Part shown: piece after piece, positions 38,287 to 47,739 of the stretch | Layout of the letters: each line of letters begins with the position of its first letter | Position numbering within the stretch: position 1 is the first letter of the stretch | The notes under the pieces: model-generated | Database searches by the model: none | What the model was told of the DNA's origin: nothing | What the model saw: the letters and a program-made list of their open reading frames with translations, nothing else | Source of the DNA: Synechococcus sp. CS-1331 | GTDB taxonomy: Bacteria; Cyanobacteriota; Cyanobacteriia; PCC-6307; Cyanobiaceae | Direction of reading: 5' to 3' | Length of the DNA stretch: 64,000 bases | NCBI GenBank assembly: GCA_025127975.1 | Contig: JAHLYQ010000039.1 | Span: 56,667-120,666, forward strand | Program-made: the position numbers and the translations under genes

Positions 38287-39027
38287 ATGACCTCCACCTT
38301 GCCTTCCAGCCTTCCCTCCCGCTCGAGTGCCCCGGACGCTGGCCCCTTGCCGGTCAGCGTCCGAATTCGGGAGCGGCTTGAAGCCGATGCCGTTGCCTAT
38401 TTCGCCAACGACAACATTGCTGACCATCTCAAGGATGGGGAGCTTGAGCAGTTGGAAATTGAAGTTGCGGGCAAGGTGCGTGAGCTGCTGCGCAGCCTGG
38501 TGATAGATATCGATAGGGACCACAACACCGAGGAAACGGCTGAACGCGTCGCCAGGATGTACCTCCATGAGGTCTTCAAGGGCAGATATCACGAACAGCC
38601 CAAGATCGCCAGTTTCCCAAACGTTAAAAAGCTCGACGAAATTTACACGGTTGGCCCCATCTCCGTGCGCTCAGCCTGCTCCCATCACCTAGTTCCCATC
38701 CTTGGCAACTGCTGGATCGGAATCAAGCCCGGCGAAAGGGTTATCGGCCTATCCAAATTTTCACGGGTGGCTGACTGGGTATTTTCCCGGCCCCACATTC
38801 AAGAGGAGGCCGTGATGATCCTGGCCGATGAAATCGAAAGGCTCTGTGAGCCCCAAGGTCTGGCCATACTGGTCAAGGCCCAGCACTTCTGCATGAAGTG
38901 GCGCGGTGTCAAAGAACCGCAAACCAGCATGGTCAATTCCGTGGTTCGCGGTGATTTCCGGGCCGATCCCAGCCTCAAGGCCGAATTTTTTGAACTTGTC
39001 AAACAGCAGGAAGCTTTGCTCTATTGA
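38287..39027 (+). CDS. folE: GTP cyclohydrolase I
   Basis: First step of tetrahydrofolate/pterin synthesis, from GTP. The zinc site has RSACSHHLVP (Cys and His) and HFCMKWRGV (second Cys). GVKEPQTSMVNSVVRG and the C-terminus agree with FolE. The start is the ATG at 38287 (MTSTLPSSL) with a low-complexity tail before the conserved part. A TTG at 38275 overlapping the SDR stop is possible. The length is 246 residues. Confidence 0.94.
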   Translation: MTSTLPSSLPSRSSAPDAGPLPVSVRIRERLEADAVAYFANDNIADHLKDGELEQLEIEVAGKVRELLRSLVIDIDRDHNTEETAERVARMYLHEVFKGRYHEQPKIASFPNVKKLDEIYTVGPISVRSACSHHLVPILGNCWIGIKPGERVIGLSKFSRVADWVFSRPHIQEEAVMILADEIERLCEPQGLAILVKAQHFCMKWRGVKEPQTSMVNSVVRGDFRADPSLKAEFFELVKQQEALLY

Positions 39028-39076
39028 TGAGTAATCCTCTCTAGCTAAGCAATTTTCTTCGGCCGGGCGCCTGCCC

Positions 39077-39634
39077 TTAGGGAGCTGGGAGCACCGGTCC
39101 CACGGGTCGGGAAGCCTGGCGTTGGGCCGGGGCACCGGCCGGGGAGACGGCCACCACCAGCATCACTTCGGCTGAAATATCCTGGGGCTGTAGGGCATAG
39201 CTGGGTCCGGAGGCCTCCACGATCAGCAGCCATTGGCTGCTGCCCGGGCTGCGCCGGTACCAGTGGAAGGCCTGGGGCGGCAGGGCCGCCAGCACGTCCG
39301 CCAGGGCCGTGGCCTGCAGCACCTGACCCGCGATGGCCTCGCCCTGGAGCGCCAGCTGCTCCAATCCATTGATCTGCTGCTGGACGGCGCTTTCCTGCTG
39401 CAGATCGCTGGAGATCTGCTGACGTAGGGCCTGGATCTGGGCCTGGGGATCGGCACTGACCCCAGGCACGCAGGAGAGCTGGCCATCCACCAGCTGGCAG
39501 CCCACCAGGTCCTGGGCCGCCACCCCCTCCGGTATCCAGAGCGGCATCCAGACCGGCATCCAGGCCAGCACCAGGGCCAGGCAGCCGCCCAGGCCCAGCT
39601 GGCGTTGGCTTTGTTGTCCAGGGCAGGGACCCAT
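39077..39634 (-). CDS. Secreted protein, unknown function
   Basis: A 185-residue product with an N-terminal hydrophobic export segment (GLGGCLALVLAWMPVWMPLWI) and cleavage near VAAQDL. A predicted coiled coil follows (IQALRQQISSDLQQESAVQQQINGLEQLALQG), then a Pro/Ala/Ser-rich tail. No domain is recognised. The signal segment is partly encoded by a 12-bp tandem repeat. The start was placed at ATG 39634; ATG 39670 is also in frame. Confidence 0.6.
   Translation of the reverse strand: MGPCPGQQSQRQLGLGGCLALVLAWMPVWMPLWIPEGVAAQDLVGCQLVDGQLSCVPGVSADPQAQIQALRQQISSDLQQESAVQQQINGLEQLALQGEAIAGQVLQATALADVLAALPPQAFHWYRRSPGSSQWLLIVEASGPSYALQPQDISAEVMLVVAVSPAGAPAQRQASRPVGPVLPAP
39531..39566 (+). repeat. 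12-bp tandem repeat, three copies, within a signal peptide region
   Basis: Units with the core ggcatccagacc begin at 39531, 39543 and 39555. They encode the M-P-x-W units of the export segment of the secreted protein on the minus strand. Confidence 0.85.
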
Positions 39635-39679
39635 CAGGAGAGGGAAAAGTTCAATTGATTTTGGCGTCAAAAGGCCTTC

Positions 39680-40327
39680 TCAGCCAGCTGCGCCGACGGC
39701 GCCAACCAGCTCCGCTACAAGCTCCAGGTCCTTGTCGCCAGGGCTGCGCTCCACGCCACTGGAGGCATCGAGGCCAGTGGGGCTAAGCCGGGCCAGCACC
39801 GGCGCGACCCGGTCGGCGCTAATGCCCCCCGCCAGCCACCAGGGCAGGGGCGGCTGAAACTGATCCAGCCAGTCAATCGGGATGGGATGGCCCGTCCCAC
39901 CGAGCTGGTCAGGTAGCCAGGCATCGAGTAGCAGGGCATCCACCACCTCCGCATAGGCGGCTGCCCGCTGCAGATCCTCCGGGCTGCGGATGCGCAGGGC
40001 TTTCCAGAGCTCGCAGCCCAGTTTTTCGCCCAGCTCCAGGCAGCGCTGCGGGCTCTCCGAACCGTGCAGCTGGAGAATCCCATGCCCCCTGTCTGCCCCC
40101 AGTTGGGCCAGGGCGGCCCCATCGGGATCGGCCACCACCAACACCCGCTGGCAGCCGGGGGCTGCGGCCTGCACGGCGGCAAACAGCGCCTGGCGTTCGG
40201 CCGGAACTACGTATCGAGGCGAACCTGCCACGCCGATGACGCCGATGGCATCTGCGCCCAGAAGGGCGACCGCTGCGGCCTGGGCCGGCTGCCGCAGTCC
40301 GCAGATCTTGAGCTGGGGGCGGGGCAT
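39680..40327 (-). CDS. trpF: Phosphoribosylanthranilate isomerase
   Basis: Third step of tryptophan synthesis after anthranilate. It starts MPRPQLKICGLRQPAQA with the catalytic-Cys KICG motif. The middle has LGADAIGVIG and ILQLHGSESP, and the phosphate-binding loops near the end (WLAGGISADRV, LDASSGVERSPGDKD) are clear. The length of 215 residues is normal. It is divergent from the site-2 protease gene. Confidence 0.94.
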   Translation of the reverse strand: MPRPQLKICGLRQPAQAAAVALLGADAIGVIGVAGSPRYVVPAERQALFAAVQAAAPGCQRVLVVADPDGAALAQLGADRGHGILQLHGSESPQRCLELGEKLGCELWKALRIRSPEDLQRAAAYAEVVDALLLDAWLPDQLGGTGHPIPIDWLDQFQPPLPWWLAGGISADRVAPVLARLSPTGLDASSGVERSPGDKDLELVAELVGAVGAAG

Positions 40328-40410
40328 GGGTGGGCATCTGGCATGCCACCTTTCTAGGATCAGCTTTCTGATGGCGGGCCTGGCCCGGTTGTCGTGCCGG
40401 TGGAGGGGCC

Positions 40411-41694
40411 GTGGGAGAGGGCTGGCAGCTGTTCAAGATCCGCGGGATTCCCCTGCGCATCCATCCGAGTTGGTTTGTGATCCTGGTGCTTGCCACCGTG
40501 GCCTTCCAGCAGCAATACAGCCTGAGCCTCAAGGATCCCGTCAGTGCTGGCGTCCTCTGGGCCCTGGGTCTGCTGACGGCCCTGCTGCTGTTCGTGTCAG
40601 TTCTCCTGCACGAACTGGGCCATTCCCTGGTTGCCCTGACCCAGGGCGTTCAGGTCAGCAGCATCACCCTGTTTCTGCTGGGGGGGGTGGCCAGCGTGGA
40701 GCGGGAATGCAGCACGGCCCGAGGGGCCCTGATGGTCGCTGCAGCGGGGCCGGCCGTCAGCCTTCTGCTGGGTGTGGGTCTGCTGGCCGCTACCCACGCT
40801 GCAGCCCATCTCTCGCCGCTGCTGGGGGCGATGGTTGCCCAGCTCGGCAGCCTCAACCTGGTGCTGGCCCTGTTCAATCTGCTGCCCGGTCTGCCCCTCG
40901 ACGGCGGCCTGATCGTCAAGGCCCTGGTGTGGCAGATCAGTGGCAGCCAAAGGCGGGGCGTGGAGGTAGCCAACCAATCCGGGCGCATCCTGTCACTTTT
41001 CGCGATCGGCCTGGGCACGGTGCTGTTGCTGCGGGGGGCGGGGCTCAGTGGGGCCTGGTTGATGTTGCTGGGCTGGTTTGGCCTGGGTGCATCCCGCAAC
41101 CAGCGCCAGATGCTCGTGCTGCAGCGCACCCTCAATGAGCTGAAGGTGCGGGATGCGGCAGGTCGTCGTTTTCGGGTGCTTGAGGCATCCGGCCCCCTGC
41201 GGGAGCTGAGCAGGATCCGCCTGGCCCAGGCCAGTGACGCCGGCCAAGGCGACTGGCTGCTGGTCTGCGATCGCGGCCGCTGGCAGGGGGTCATTGACGA
41301 CACCCCGCTGCAGCAGCTGCCGGTGCAGCGCTGGGATAGCGATCGCATCGGTGACCACATCCAGCCCCTGGACAGCCTGCCTTCGATTCGGGATACGGCC
41401 CCGCTCTGGCAGGCGGTGCAACAACTCGAAGCCAGCGGCCGCGACCGCCTGCTCGTGTTCAGCCCCGCGGGGCTGCCCTGCGGCACGATCGAGCGGCCCG
41501 AACTCGGGGAGGCCGTGCTCGTCAAGATGGGATTGAAGCTGCCTGCCCCCCTGCTCGAGGCAGCTCGGCGCCAAGGCACCTATCCGCTTGGCCTGGCCCT
41601 GCCCCAGGTGGTGCGATCGATGCTGGCCTCCGGTGAAGCCTCCGGCGAAGCCCCTGCCCTGCCAGCCCTGCCAACAGATAGCCCCTCCGTGTAA
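40411..41694 (+). CDS. Site-2-protease-family zinc metalloprotease with C-terminal sensor region
   Basis: A 427-residue polytopic membrane protein. The zinc site is LLHELGHSLVAL (HExxH), with the second part in LFNLLPGLPLDGGLIV (NxxPxxxxDGG). The C-terminal ~200 residues follow the membrane part and resemble a pair of degenerate CBS domains (WLLVCDRGRWQGVIDD, RLLVFSPAGLPCGTIER). S2P enzymes cleave membrane-bound regulators. Start GTG 40411. The last 115 bp overlap the convergent lipoate-ligase-like gene. Confidence 0.86.
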   Translation: MGEGWQLFKIRGIPLRIHPSWFVILVLATVAFQQQYSLSLKDPVSAGVLWALGLLTALLLFVSVLLHELGHSLVALTQGVQVSSITLFLLGGVASVERECSTARGALMVAAAGPAVSLLLGVGLLAATHAAAHLSPLLGAMVAQLGSLNLVLALFNLLPGLPLDGGLIVKALVWQISGSQRRGVEVANQSGRILSLFAIGLGTVLLLRGAGLSGAWLMLLGWFGLGASRNQRQMLVLQRTLNELKVRDAAGRRFRVLEASGPLRELSRIRLAQASDAGQGDWLLVCDRGRWQGVIDDTPLQQLPVQRWDSDRIGDHIQPLDSLPSIRDTAPLWQAVQQLEASGRDRLLVFSPAGLPCGTIERPELGEAVLVKMGLKLPAPLLEAARRQGTYPLGLALPQVVRSMLASGEASGEAPALPALPTDSPSV

Positions 41695-42422
41695 GGCCCC
41701 AGGCGGGCTCCGATGGCGGCGAGTTCAGCGCCGCTGAGGGGTCCTTCAGTCCATCCTGTGCCGGCCGTTGGCAGCCAGGTCAGGGCCGATCGGATCAGCA
41801 GACTTTGCAGGGCGGAGCCCTCCAGGGGCAGCCTGGCCAGCCGGGGCGGCGGGGCGTTGAATACCTGCTGCCAGAGCCCATCTGCTGGCTCGACCAGGAT
41901 CGAGCCGTGCTGGAGCAGGCAGCCCCTCCGCCAGAGCTGGGCGCTGCCGATGCGCTTGGCCCCATCGGCGTCGACCAGATCTGCTGCGGTGCCTGAGGCA
42001 AAACAGTTGCTGGGCTGCACCGCGCTGGCTTGGCTGCCTGGTTGCAGGGGGTGGCCGAGCTGGGTAAAGGCCTCCAGCAGCCAGCGGCAGGCCAGGCCAT
42101 AGGCCCGCTTGCGCCCCAGCGGCGCCCCGGGCCAAACGAGGCCATAGGTGATCTCGCCGGCATGGAGGACTGCCCTGCCACCGCTGGGCCGGCGCACCAG
42201 ATCGATCACCCCGGCGCTGGCCAGTTCGCTCCAGTGGGCTTCCACCTTGCCCTGGTGAAATCCCAGCGAGAGGGTTGGGCGCTGCCAGCTGTAGAGGCGA
42301 AAGCTCGGCGCAGCTTGCTCCAGCAACCAGGCATCGGTGGCCATCTGCCAGGCCCCGCTCCGGCAGGTGCTGGGCAGCAGCCTCAGGGGCGGCATGGGGG
42401 ATGCTGAAGGAGCCGCCATCAC
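41580..42422 (-). CDS. Lipoate-protein ligase A / LipM-like protein
   Basis: A 280-residue protein of the biotin/lipoate transferase fold. The motif VRRPSGGRAVLHAGEITYGL corresponds to the family RRxxGG-x-V-x-H box. SNCFASGTAADLV holds a Cys in the position used by LipM-type octanoyltransferases, and RIGSAQLWRRGCLLQHGSIL is the Lys/Gly block, here without the usual Lys just before IGSAQ. It may attach or transfer lipoyl/octanoyl groups; no lipoyl protein is nearby. Its C-terminal ~38 residues overlap the opposite-strand protease gene and are low-complexity. Confidence 0.82.
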   Translation of the reverse strand: MMAAPSASPMPPLRLLPSTCRSGAWQMATDAWLLEQAAPSFRLYSWQRPTLSLGFHQGKVEAHWSELASAGVIDLVRRPSGGRAVLHAGEITYGLVWPGAPLGRKRAYGLACRWLLEAFTQLGHPLQPGSQASAVQPSNCFASGTAADLVDADGAKRIGSAQLWRRGCLLQHGSILVEPADGLWQQVFNAPPPRLARLPLEGSALQSLLIRSALTWLPTAGTGWTEGPLSGAELAAIGARLGPYTEGLSVGRAGRAGASPEASPEASIDRTTWGRARPSG

Positions 42423-42436
42423 CCCAGATTGCCAGG

Positions 42437-43204
42437 ATGTTGTGGAGCCTGTTGCCCTATCTCCCCCTGGGGTTGCTGGCTGGGCTGCTGTCTGGTCTGC
42501 TGGGTATTGGCGGGGGTCTGGTGTTCGCCCCCATGCTCTTGCTGGCGGGGCTGGAACCGCACCAGGCCCTTGCCACCAGCACCCTGGCGATCGTGCCCAC
42601 CACCCTCGGGTCCACCTGGACGCACCTGGCCAACCGCAGCCTTCCCTGGCGCTCCGCCCTGGCGATTGCCATTGGGGCCGGCCTCGGTGCGGGCCTGTTC
42701 AGCCGGGTGAGCCTGGGGGTGCAGGGCTGGCAACTGTTGGCCCTGCAGGCGCTGATGTACGCCGTGCTGACAGCCACCATCCAGCCCCATGGGCCCTCCG
42801 AGGATGGGATCGAATCCCCCCCCAACCTGCCGGGCCTTTCCGCCGTGGGATGGATTGCGGGATTGGCTACGGGCATGCTCGGCATTGGCGGCGGCCTGGT
42901 GATGGTGCCCCTGATGGTGAGGTTTCTGCGGGTGCCCATCCACCTGGCCATTCGCTTCAGCGGCCTGGCTGTGCTGGTTTCCGCCACGGTGGCCTCAACC
43001 ACTTTCCTCAGGGACGGCAGGGCCCTGCTGCCCGTCGGCCTTGCCCTCGGAGCCACGGCCGCCCTGGCCGCCCGCTGGTCCGCCGCCCGCTTGGATCGGG
43101 TCAGTGGGGTCTACCTGGTTTGGATGTTGCGGGCCCTCACGATGGTCCTAGGGCTCCAGAGCGGAGGCCATGCCCTGCAGCTGTTGCTTGGGCCGACTGG
43201 CTGA
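42437..43204 (+). CDS. TauE/SafE-family anion exporter
   Basis: A 255-residue membrane protein with two repeated halves, each containing the family phrase LLGIGGGLVFAPMLL and MLGIGGGLVMVPLMV. About seven to eight hydrophobic segments are present. The family exports sulfite, sulfoacetate or similar anions; the ion is not known here. The ATG at 42437 gives MLWSLLPYLPLG. It is divergent from the lipoate-ligase-like gene. Confidence 0.88.
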   Translation: MLWSLLPYLPLGLLAGLLSGLLGIGGGLVFAPMLLLAGLEPHQALATSTLAIVPTTLGSTWTHLANRSLPWRSALAIAIGAGLGAGLFSRVSLGVQGWQLLALQALMYAVLTATIQPHGPSEDGIESPPNLPGLSAVGWIAGLATGMLGIGGGLVMVPLMVRFLRVPIHLAIRFSGLAVLVSATVASTTFLRDGRALLPVGLALGATAALAARWSAARLDRVSGVYLVWMLRALTMVLGLQSGGHALQLLLGPTG

Positions 43205-43238
43205 TCCTGGGCCCAGCCCCCTGGGAGCTGGCCAGAGC

Positions 43239-43709
43239 TCAGACCGGCGGTAAGCCCACCCAGAACTGGGCATCGAGCTCGAATCCCAGCACCGCAGCCA
43301 TCTGGGTGAGCCCCTGGCGGATGCTCAGGTTGTGGGATCGGGCCCAGGCATCGAGGCCGAACAGGCGATGGGTCATCCACAGTTCAAGGGCCTCGGGGGC
43401 AAAGCGGATCCCCTCGGTGCGACTGAACTGGTGGGGCAGCAGCATGGCCCCATGCCGGGTGAGCTGGCCACTGCCGCGCTCCAGCACCAGGGGCAACCAG
43501 GGATATTCCGCATCGGCCCTCAATGACCAGAGCCGCAGTTCGGCGATCTCAGAGAGTTCGCGGGGATCGTCTGCGGCCTTGGGCCAATCGAAGTTGAGTT
43601 CGAGGGATCCGGCCCGTTGCACCAGGGCTGCCGGGTCGAGGCTTGCCCAGGCTTGAAGCGGGGCGAGATCGAGGGTGCGGATCTGTTGCTCGGAGATCTC
43701 TACGGGCAT
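43239..43709 (-). CDS. crr6: CRR6-type NdhI maturation factor
   Basis: A 156-residue protein starting MPVEISEQQIRTLDL. The highly conserved block LRLWSLRADAEYPWLPLVLERG followed by AMLLPHQFSRTEGIRFAPEALELW is the signature I know from CRR6. This factor helps insert NdhI into the NDH-1 (photosynthetic complex I) subcomplex. The frame is open far upstream but only the part from ATG 43709 is conserved. The NDH-1 link agrees with the ndhF4/ndhD4 genes later in this window. Confidence 0.82.
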   Translation of the reverse strand: MPVEISEQQIRTLDLAPLQAWASLDPAALVQRAGSLELNFDWPKAADDPRELSEIAELRLWSLRADAEYPWLPLVLERGSGQLTRHGAMLLPHQFSRTEGIRFAPEALELWMTHRLFGLDAWARSHNLSIRQGLTQMAAVLGFELDAQFWVGLPPV

Positions 43710-43811
43710 TAGCTGGTCGGAGCCATCAAGAGCTGTGACAGCAGGGCGGGCGTCGCTGGACCGTAGCCACCGATGGGCAAAGAATGGGATATCCCGTTGA
43801 TTCCAGCCATC

Positions 43812-43916
43812 ATGGTTTCCACCCTCAGCCTGGCCGAAGTGCTGATTGCCCTGGTGGTGGCAGCCCATGCGGGGGTGCTGGCCGTGCGTCTCTGCTTCTC
43901 GCTCTACAAGGCCTGA
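43812..43916 (+). CDS. psaM: Photosystem I subunit XII (PsaM)
   Basis: A 34-residue protein read directly from the sequence: it begins MVSTLSLAEVLIALVVAAH and ends AVRLCFSLYKA. One transmembrane helix and the terminal R-L-x3-L-Y-K are the pattern of PsaM, which sits in the core of the photosystem I trimer. It is too short for ordinary gene callers. An in-frame ATG at 43773 would lengthen it, but the short form has the right size. Confidence 0.82.
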   Translation: MVSTLSLAEVLIALVVAAHAGVLAVRLCFSLYKA

Positions 43917-44007
43917 GCTCCCAGGGGCTATTCCCAAGCGGGGCCATTGCCAAGGGGAGCCATTGCCGCTACAAGAATGGTGTCCCTAAAGGATTGCTTT
44001 TCTCGGC

Positions 44008-45418
<1,411 letters not shown>

Positions 45419-45455
45419 CGCTGCTGCCCCGGGGCTGGCTGGGGCTGGCTGGGGC

Positions 45456-45890
45456 TCAGAAACGGCGCCGGAAGGCATCGTCACTGCGGGAATCGGCCCC
45501 TTCGGCCCGAGCCAGTTTCCAGACATTGCGGCTGAGTCGGCGAGCCCTGATTCCAGCCCGTTCCACGCTCTCACTGGTGGGGCGTACGCCCAGCAACTGG
45601 CTGACCTCGGCCGTGGTCAGGGGGGCGCCGGTCTGGAGTGCCAGCTGGGTGAGTTCGAGGCGCTGACGCAGGGCTGCCAGATCGGCCCGGCCCCCGTCAT
45701 CAGAGTCGGCCCAGATCCAGGGCAGGTCGTTGCCGGATCCGGCCATCTTCTGCATCAAGCCCAGGCCGATAAAGGCCAGGGCCTGCTCCGGTTTCACCCC
45801 CTGGGCCGCGGCTTCGGCCATCCACTCTGGGAGTGGGGCCTGGCTGGTTGTTGCAGCGGCGGTGCTGGCGGCTGGCTGTCGGCTAGTCAT
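45456..45890 (-). CDS. Hypothetical protein flanking the carboxysome region
   Basis: A 144-residue protein of unknown function. After a low-complexity Ser/Ala/Thr N-terminus comes a helical region (WMAEAAAQGVKPEQALAFIGLG), then a winged/HTH-like segment (LTTAEVSQLLGVRPTSESVERAG, RLSRNVWKLAR). It could be a small DNA-binding protein. It is divergent from csoS1D with about 125 bp between the starts, so it could regulate that gene. This is inference. Confidence 0.55.
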   Translation of the reverse strand: MTSRQPAASTAAATTSQAPLPEWMAEAAAQGVKPEQALAFIGLGLMQKMAGSGNDLPWIWADSDDGGRADLAALRQRLELTQLALQTGAPLTTAEVSQLLGVRPTSESVERAGIRARRLSRNVWKLARAEGADSRSDDAFRRRF

Positions 45891-46015
45891 GAACGTCCCA
45901 TCAACGTTGGCCGGACCCTACCGGCTCCGCAACAATGGGCAAGGGTGCAACCGGCCCCAGGGTTAAGATCCCGGCGCGGCTGCCCAGCTGAAAGGGCAAG
46001 CTGCCCGAAGGACCC

Positions 46016-46861
46016 TTGCCCGCCCGCCCGCCATCTCGAGAGGAATTGGCCCTGCGCCGGAGAAGGGAAGGAGCGTCGGCATCTGTCACGGGCACGGGCA
46101 GGGGATCGGTACCTGCGGGCCCCCGTTCTGGATCCTTGGTCACCGGCACCCAGGTGGATAGCGGCAGCTCCGGCGCCAGCTGCGTGATCACTACCGACAG
46201 CGAAGGTTCCCGCCTGGCCCGCCAGTCGAGCCAGGTGCAGTCGATCGAGCTGCGCACCTACGTCTTTCTGGATTCGCTCCAGCCCCAGCTGGCCGCCTAC
46301 ATGGGCACCGTGAGCCAGGGCTTTCTGCCGATTCCCGGCGACGCCTGTCTCTGGCTCGAAGTGTCGCCCGGCATGGCGGTGCACCGGGTAACCGACATCG
46401 CCCTCAAGGCGAGCACCGTGCGCCTCGGCCAGATGATCGTGGAGCGGGCCTTTGGCTCGCTGGCCCTCTATCACCGCGACCAGAGCAATGTGCTCCACTC
46501 GGGGGATGTGGTGCTCGAGGCGATCGGCAGCCGGGTGGAGCAGCGAAGCCGTTGTGAGGTGAGCTGGACCGAGATCATCCGTGCCATCACCCCCGACCAT
46601 GCGGTGTTGATCAACCGCCAGAACCGCCGCGGCTCGATGATCCAGGCCGGCATGAGCATGTTCATCCTGGAAACCGAGCCCGCCGGCTACGTGCTGATCG
46701 CCGCCAATGAGGCCGAAAAGGGCTCCAACATCACGGTGGTCGATGTCAAGGCCGTGGGCGCCTTTGGCCGCCTCACCCTGGCGGGCCGCGAAGGCGATGT
46801 GGAAGAGGCCGCCGCCGCGGCGATGCGGGCCATCAACCACATCAACAACAACTCCCGCTGA
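46016..46861 (+). CDS. csoS1D: CsoS1D, tandem-BMC carboxysome shell protein
   Basis: A 281-residue protein with two BMC-type domains in one chain, forming pseudohexameric trimers with a gated pore. Domain 1 includes [19 protein letters not shown]. Domain 2 includes [25 protein letters not shown] and ends in [16 protein letters not shown]. The N-terminal ~55 residues are Arg/Ser/Gly-rich with a [10 protein letters not shown] stretch like CsoS2 motifs. TTG 46016 is the start of the open frame; the true start may lie downstream. It is separated from the main cso operon by rdgB and sbtAB. Confidence 0.9.
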   Translation: MPARPPSREELALRRRREGASASVTGTGRGSVPAGPRSGSLVTGTQVDSGSSGASCVITTDSEGSRLARQSSQVQSIELRTYVFLDSLQPQLAAYMGTVSQGFLPIPGDACLWLEVSPGMAVHRVTDIALKASTVRLGQMIVERAFGSLALYHRDQSNVLHSGDVVLEAIGSRVEQRSRCEVSWTEIIRAITPDHAVLINRQNRRGSMIQAGMSMFILETEPAGYVLIAANEAEKGSNITVVDVKAVGAFGRLTLAGREGDVEEAAAAAMRAINHINNNSR

Positions 46862-46872
46862 GCTAATCCAGC

Positions 46873-47454
46873 TCAGCCTCGAATTCCCAGGAGCCGCCGC
46901 AGCGCCGGAGCGAGCAGCCTTGCTGCCTTGCCGCGGCTGCCGAATTTGCTTCTCAGGTGGGGGCCCATCTGGGCATAGGAGCTGCCGGCCTCGCGCACGT
47001 AGAGCAGGCTGTCGTAGCCACTGCCATGCCCCTGGGGTTGGCGCAGGATTGAGCCCCTGCAGATGCCCTCTGCCTCGGCGCGGCTGGCTCCGGAGGGATC
47101 GGCCAGCACCATCGCGCTGCGGAAACTGGCCCCCCGGTAGAGGGAGTCGCCCAGTTCGTGCAACAGGCGATGGATGCGTTCGTGGTCGGTGGGGGCATAG
47201 CGGGCCGAAAAAATTCCAGGTGCGCCGCCCAGGGCATCCACCTCGATGCCGGAGTCGTCCGCTAGGGCCCACTGGCCGGTGAGTCTGGCCACTGCCTGGG
47301 CCTTGATCCTCGCGTTGTCGAGGTAGGTGGAGCCCGTTTCCTCAATGTCCAGCCCCTCGGGCTGGGGCAACACTTCCAGCTCAACAAGCTCGAGCATGGC
47401 GCCGATTTCGGCCACCTTGTGGGGGTTGCCGCTGGCGATCACCAAAGCTGGCAT
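46873..47454 (-). CDS. rdgB: Non-canonical purine NTP pyrophosphatase (RdgB/HAM1)
   Basis: Hydrolyses ITP/XTP/dITP to clean the nucleotide pool. It starts MPALVIASGNPHKVAEIGAML. GSTYLDNARIKAQAV and ALADDSGIEVDALGGAPGIFSARY are the family motifs. It is 193 residues and full length. It lies convergent to csoS1D inside the CO2-concentrating cluster, a position I recall from other alpha-cyanobacteria. Confidence 0.94.
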   Translation of the reverse strand: MPALVIASGNPHKVAEIGAMLELVELEVLPQPEGLDIEETGSTYLDNARIKAQAVARLTGQWALADDSGIEVDALGGAPGIFSARYAPTDHERIHRLLHELGDSLYRGASFRSAMVLADPSGASRAEAEGICRGSILRQPQGHGSGYDSLLYVREAGSSYAQMGPHLRSKFGSRGKAARLLAPALRRLLGIRG

Positions 47455-47593
47455 CCAGGCTCCCCAGGAGAGTCGCCATTCTGGCCCAGAGCCCTCTTAC
47501 AAGAACCCAGGGGCGCTCCAGGAGTGGGGAACCGGCCGGGTTGAACATTCCACCCCCCGGAGAGCTCCAGGGGTGCCGGTTCCGCCTGCAACA

Positions 47594-47611
47594 TTAGGTA
47601 AATAAGCCTAA
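47594..47611. promoter_or_regulatory. Inverted repeat TTAGG-N8-CCTAA upstream of sbtA
   Basis: An 18-bp perfect-arm inverted repeat, 128 bp before the sbtA start, contains a T-N11-A spacing as seen at LysR-type operators. In other cyanobacteria sbtA is controlled by the LysR regulators CcmR/NdhR and CmpR. Assignment is inference: the motif is not the canonical published NdhR box. Confidence 0.4.
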
Positions 47612-47739
47612 AAGCCCTGGGCAAGTACAGCTTTTTGTTCGGCCCCTGACAGGGGGCGGCCCACTTGGACCACCTGGTTTGGTGGGGATTAGCGTTGCAG
47701 CTGATCGCCATTTCAGGTGATCAAGCCGGAGTTTTGCCA

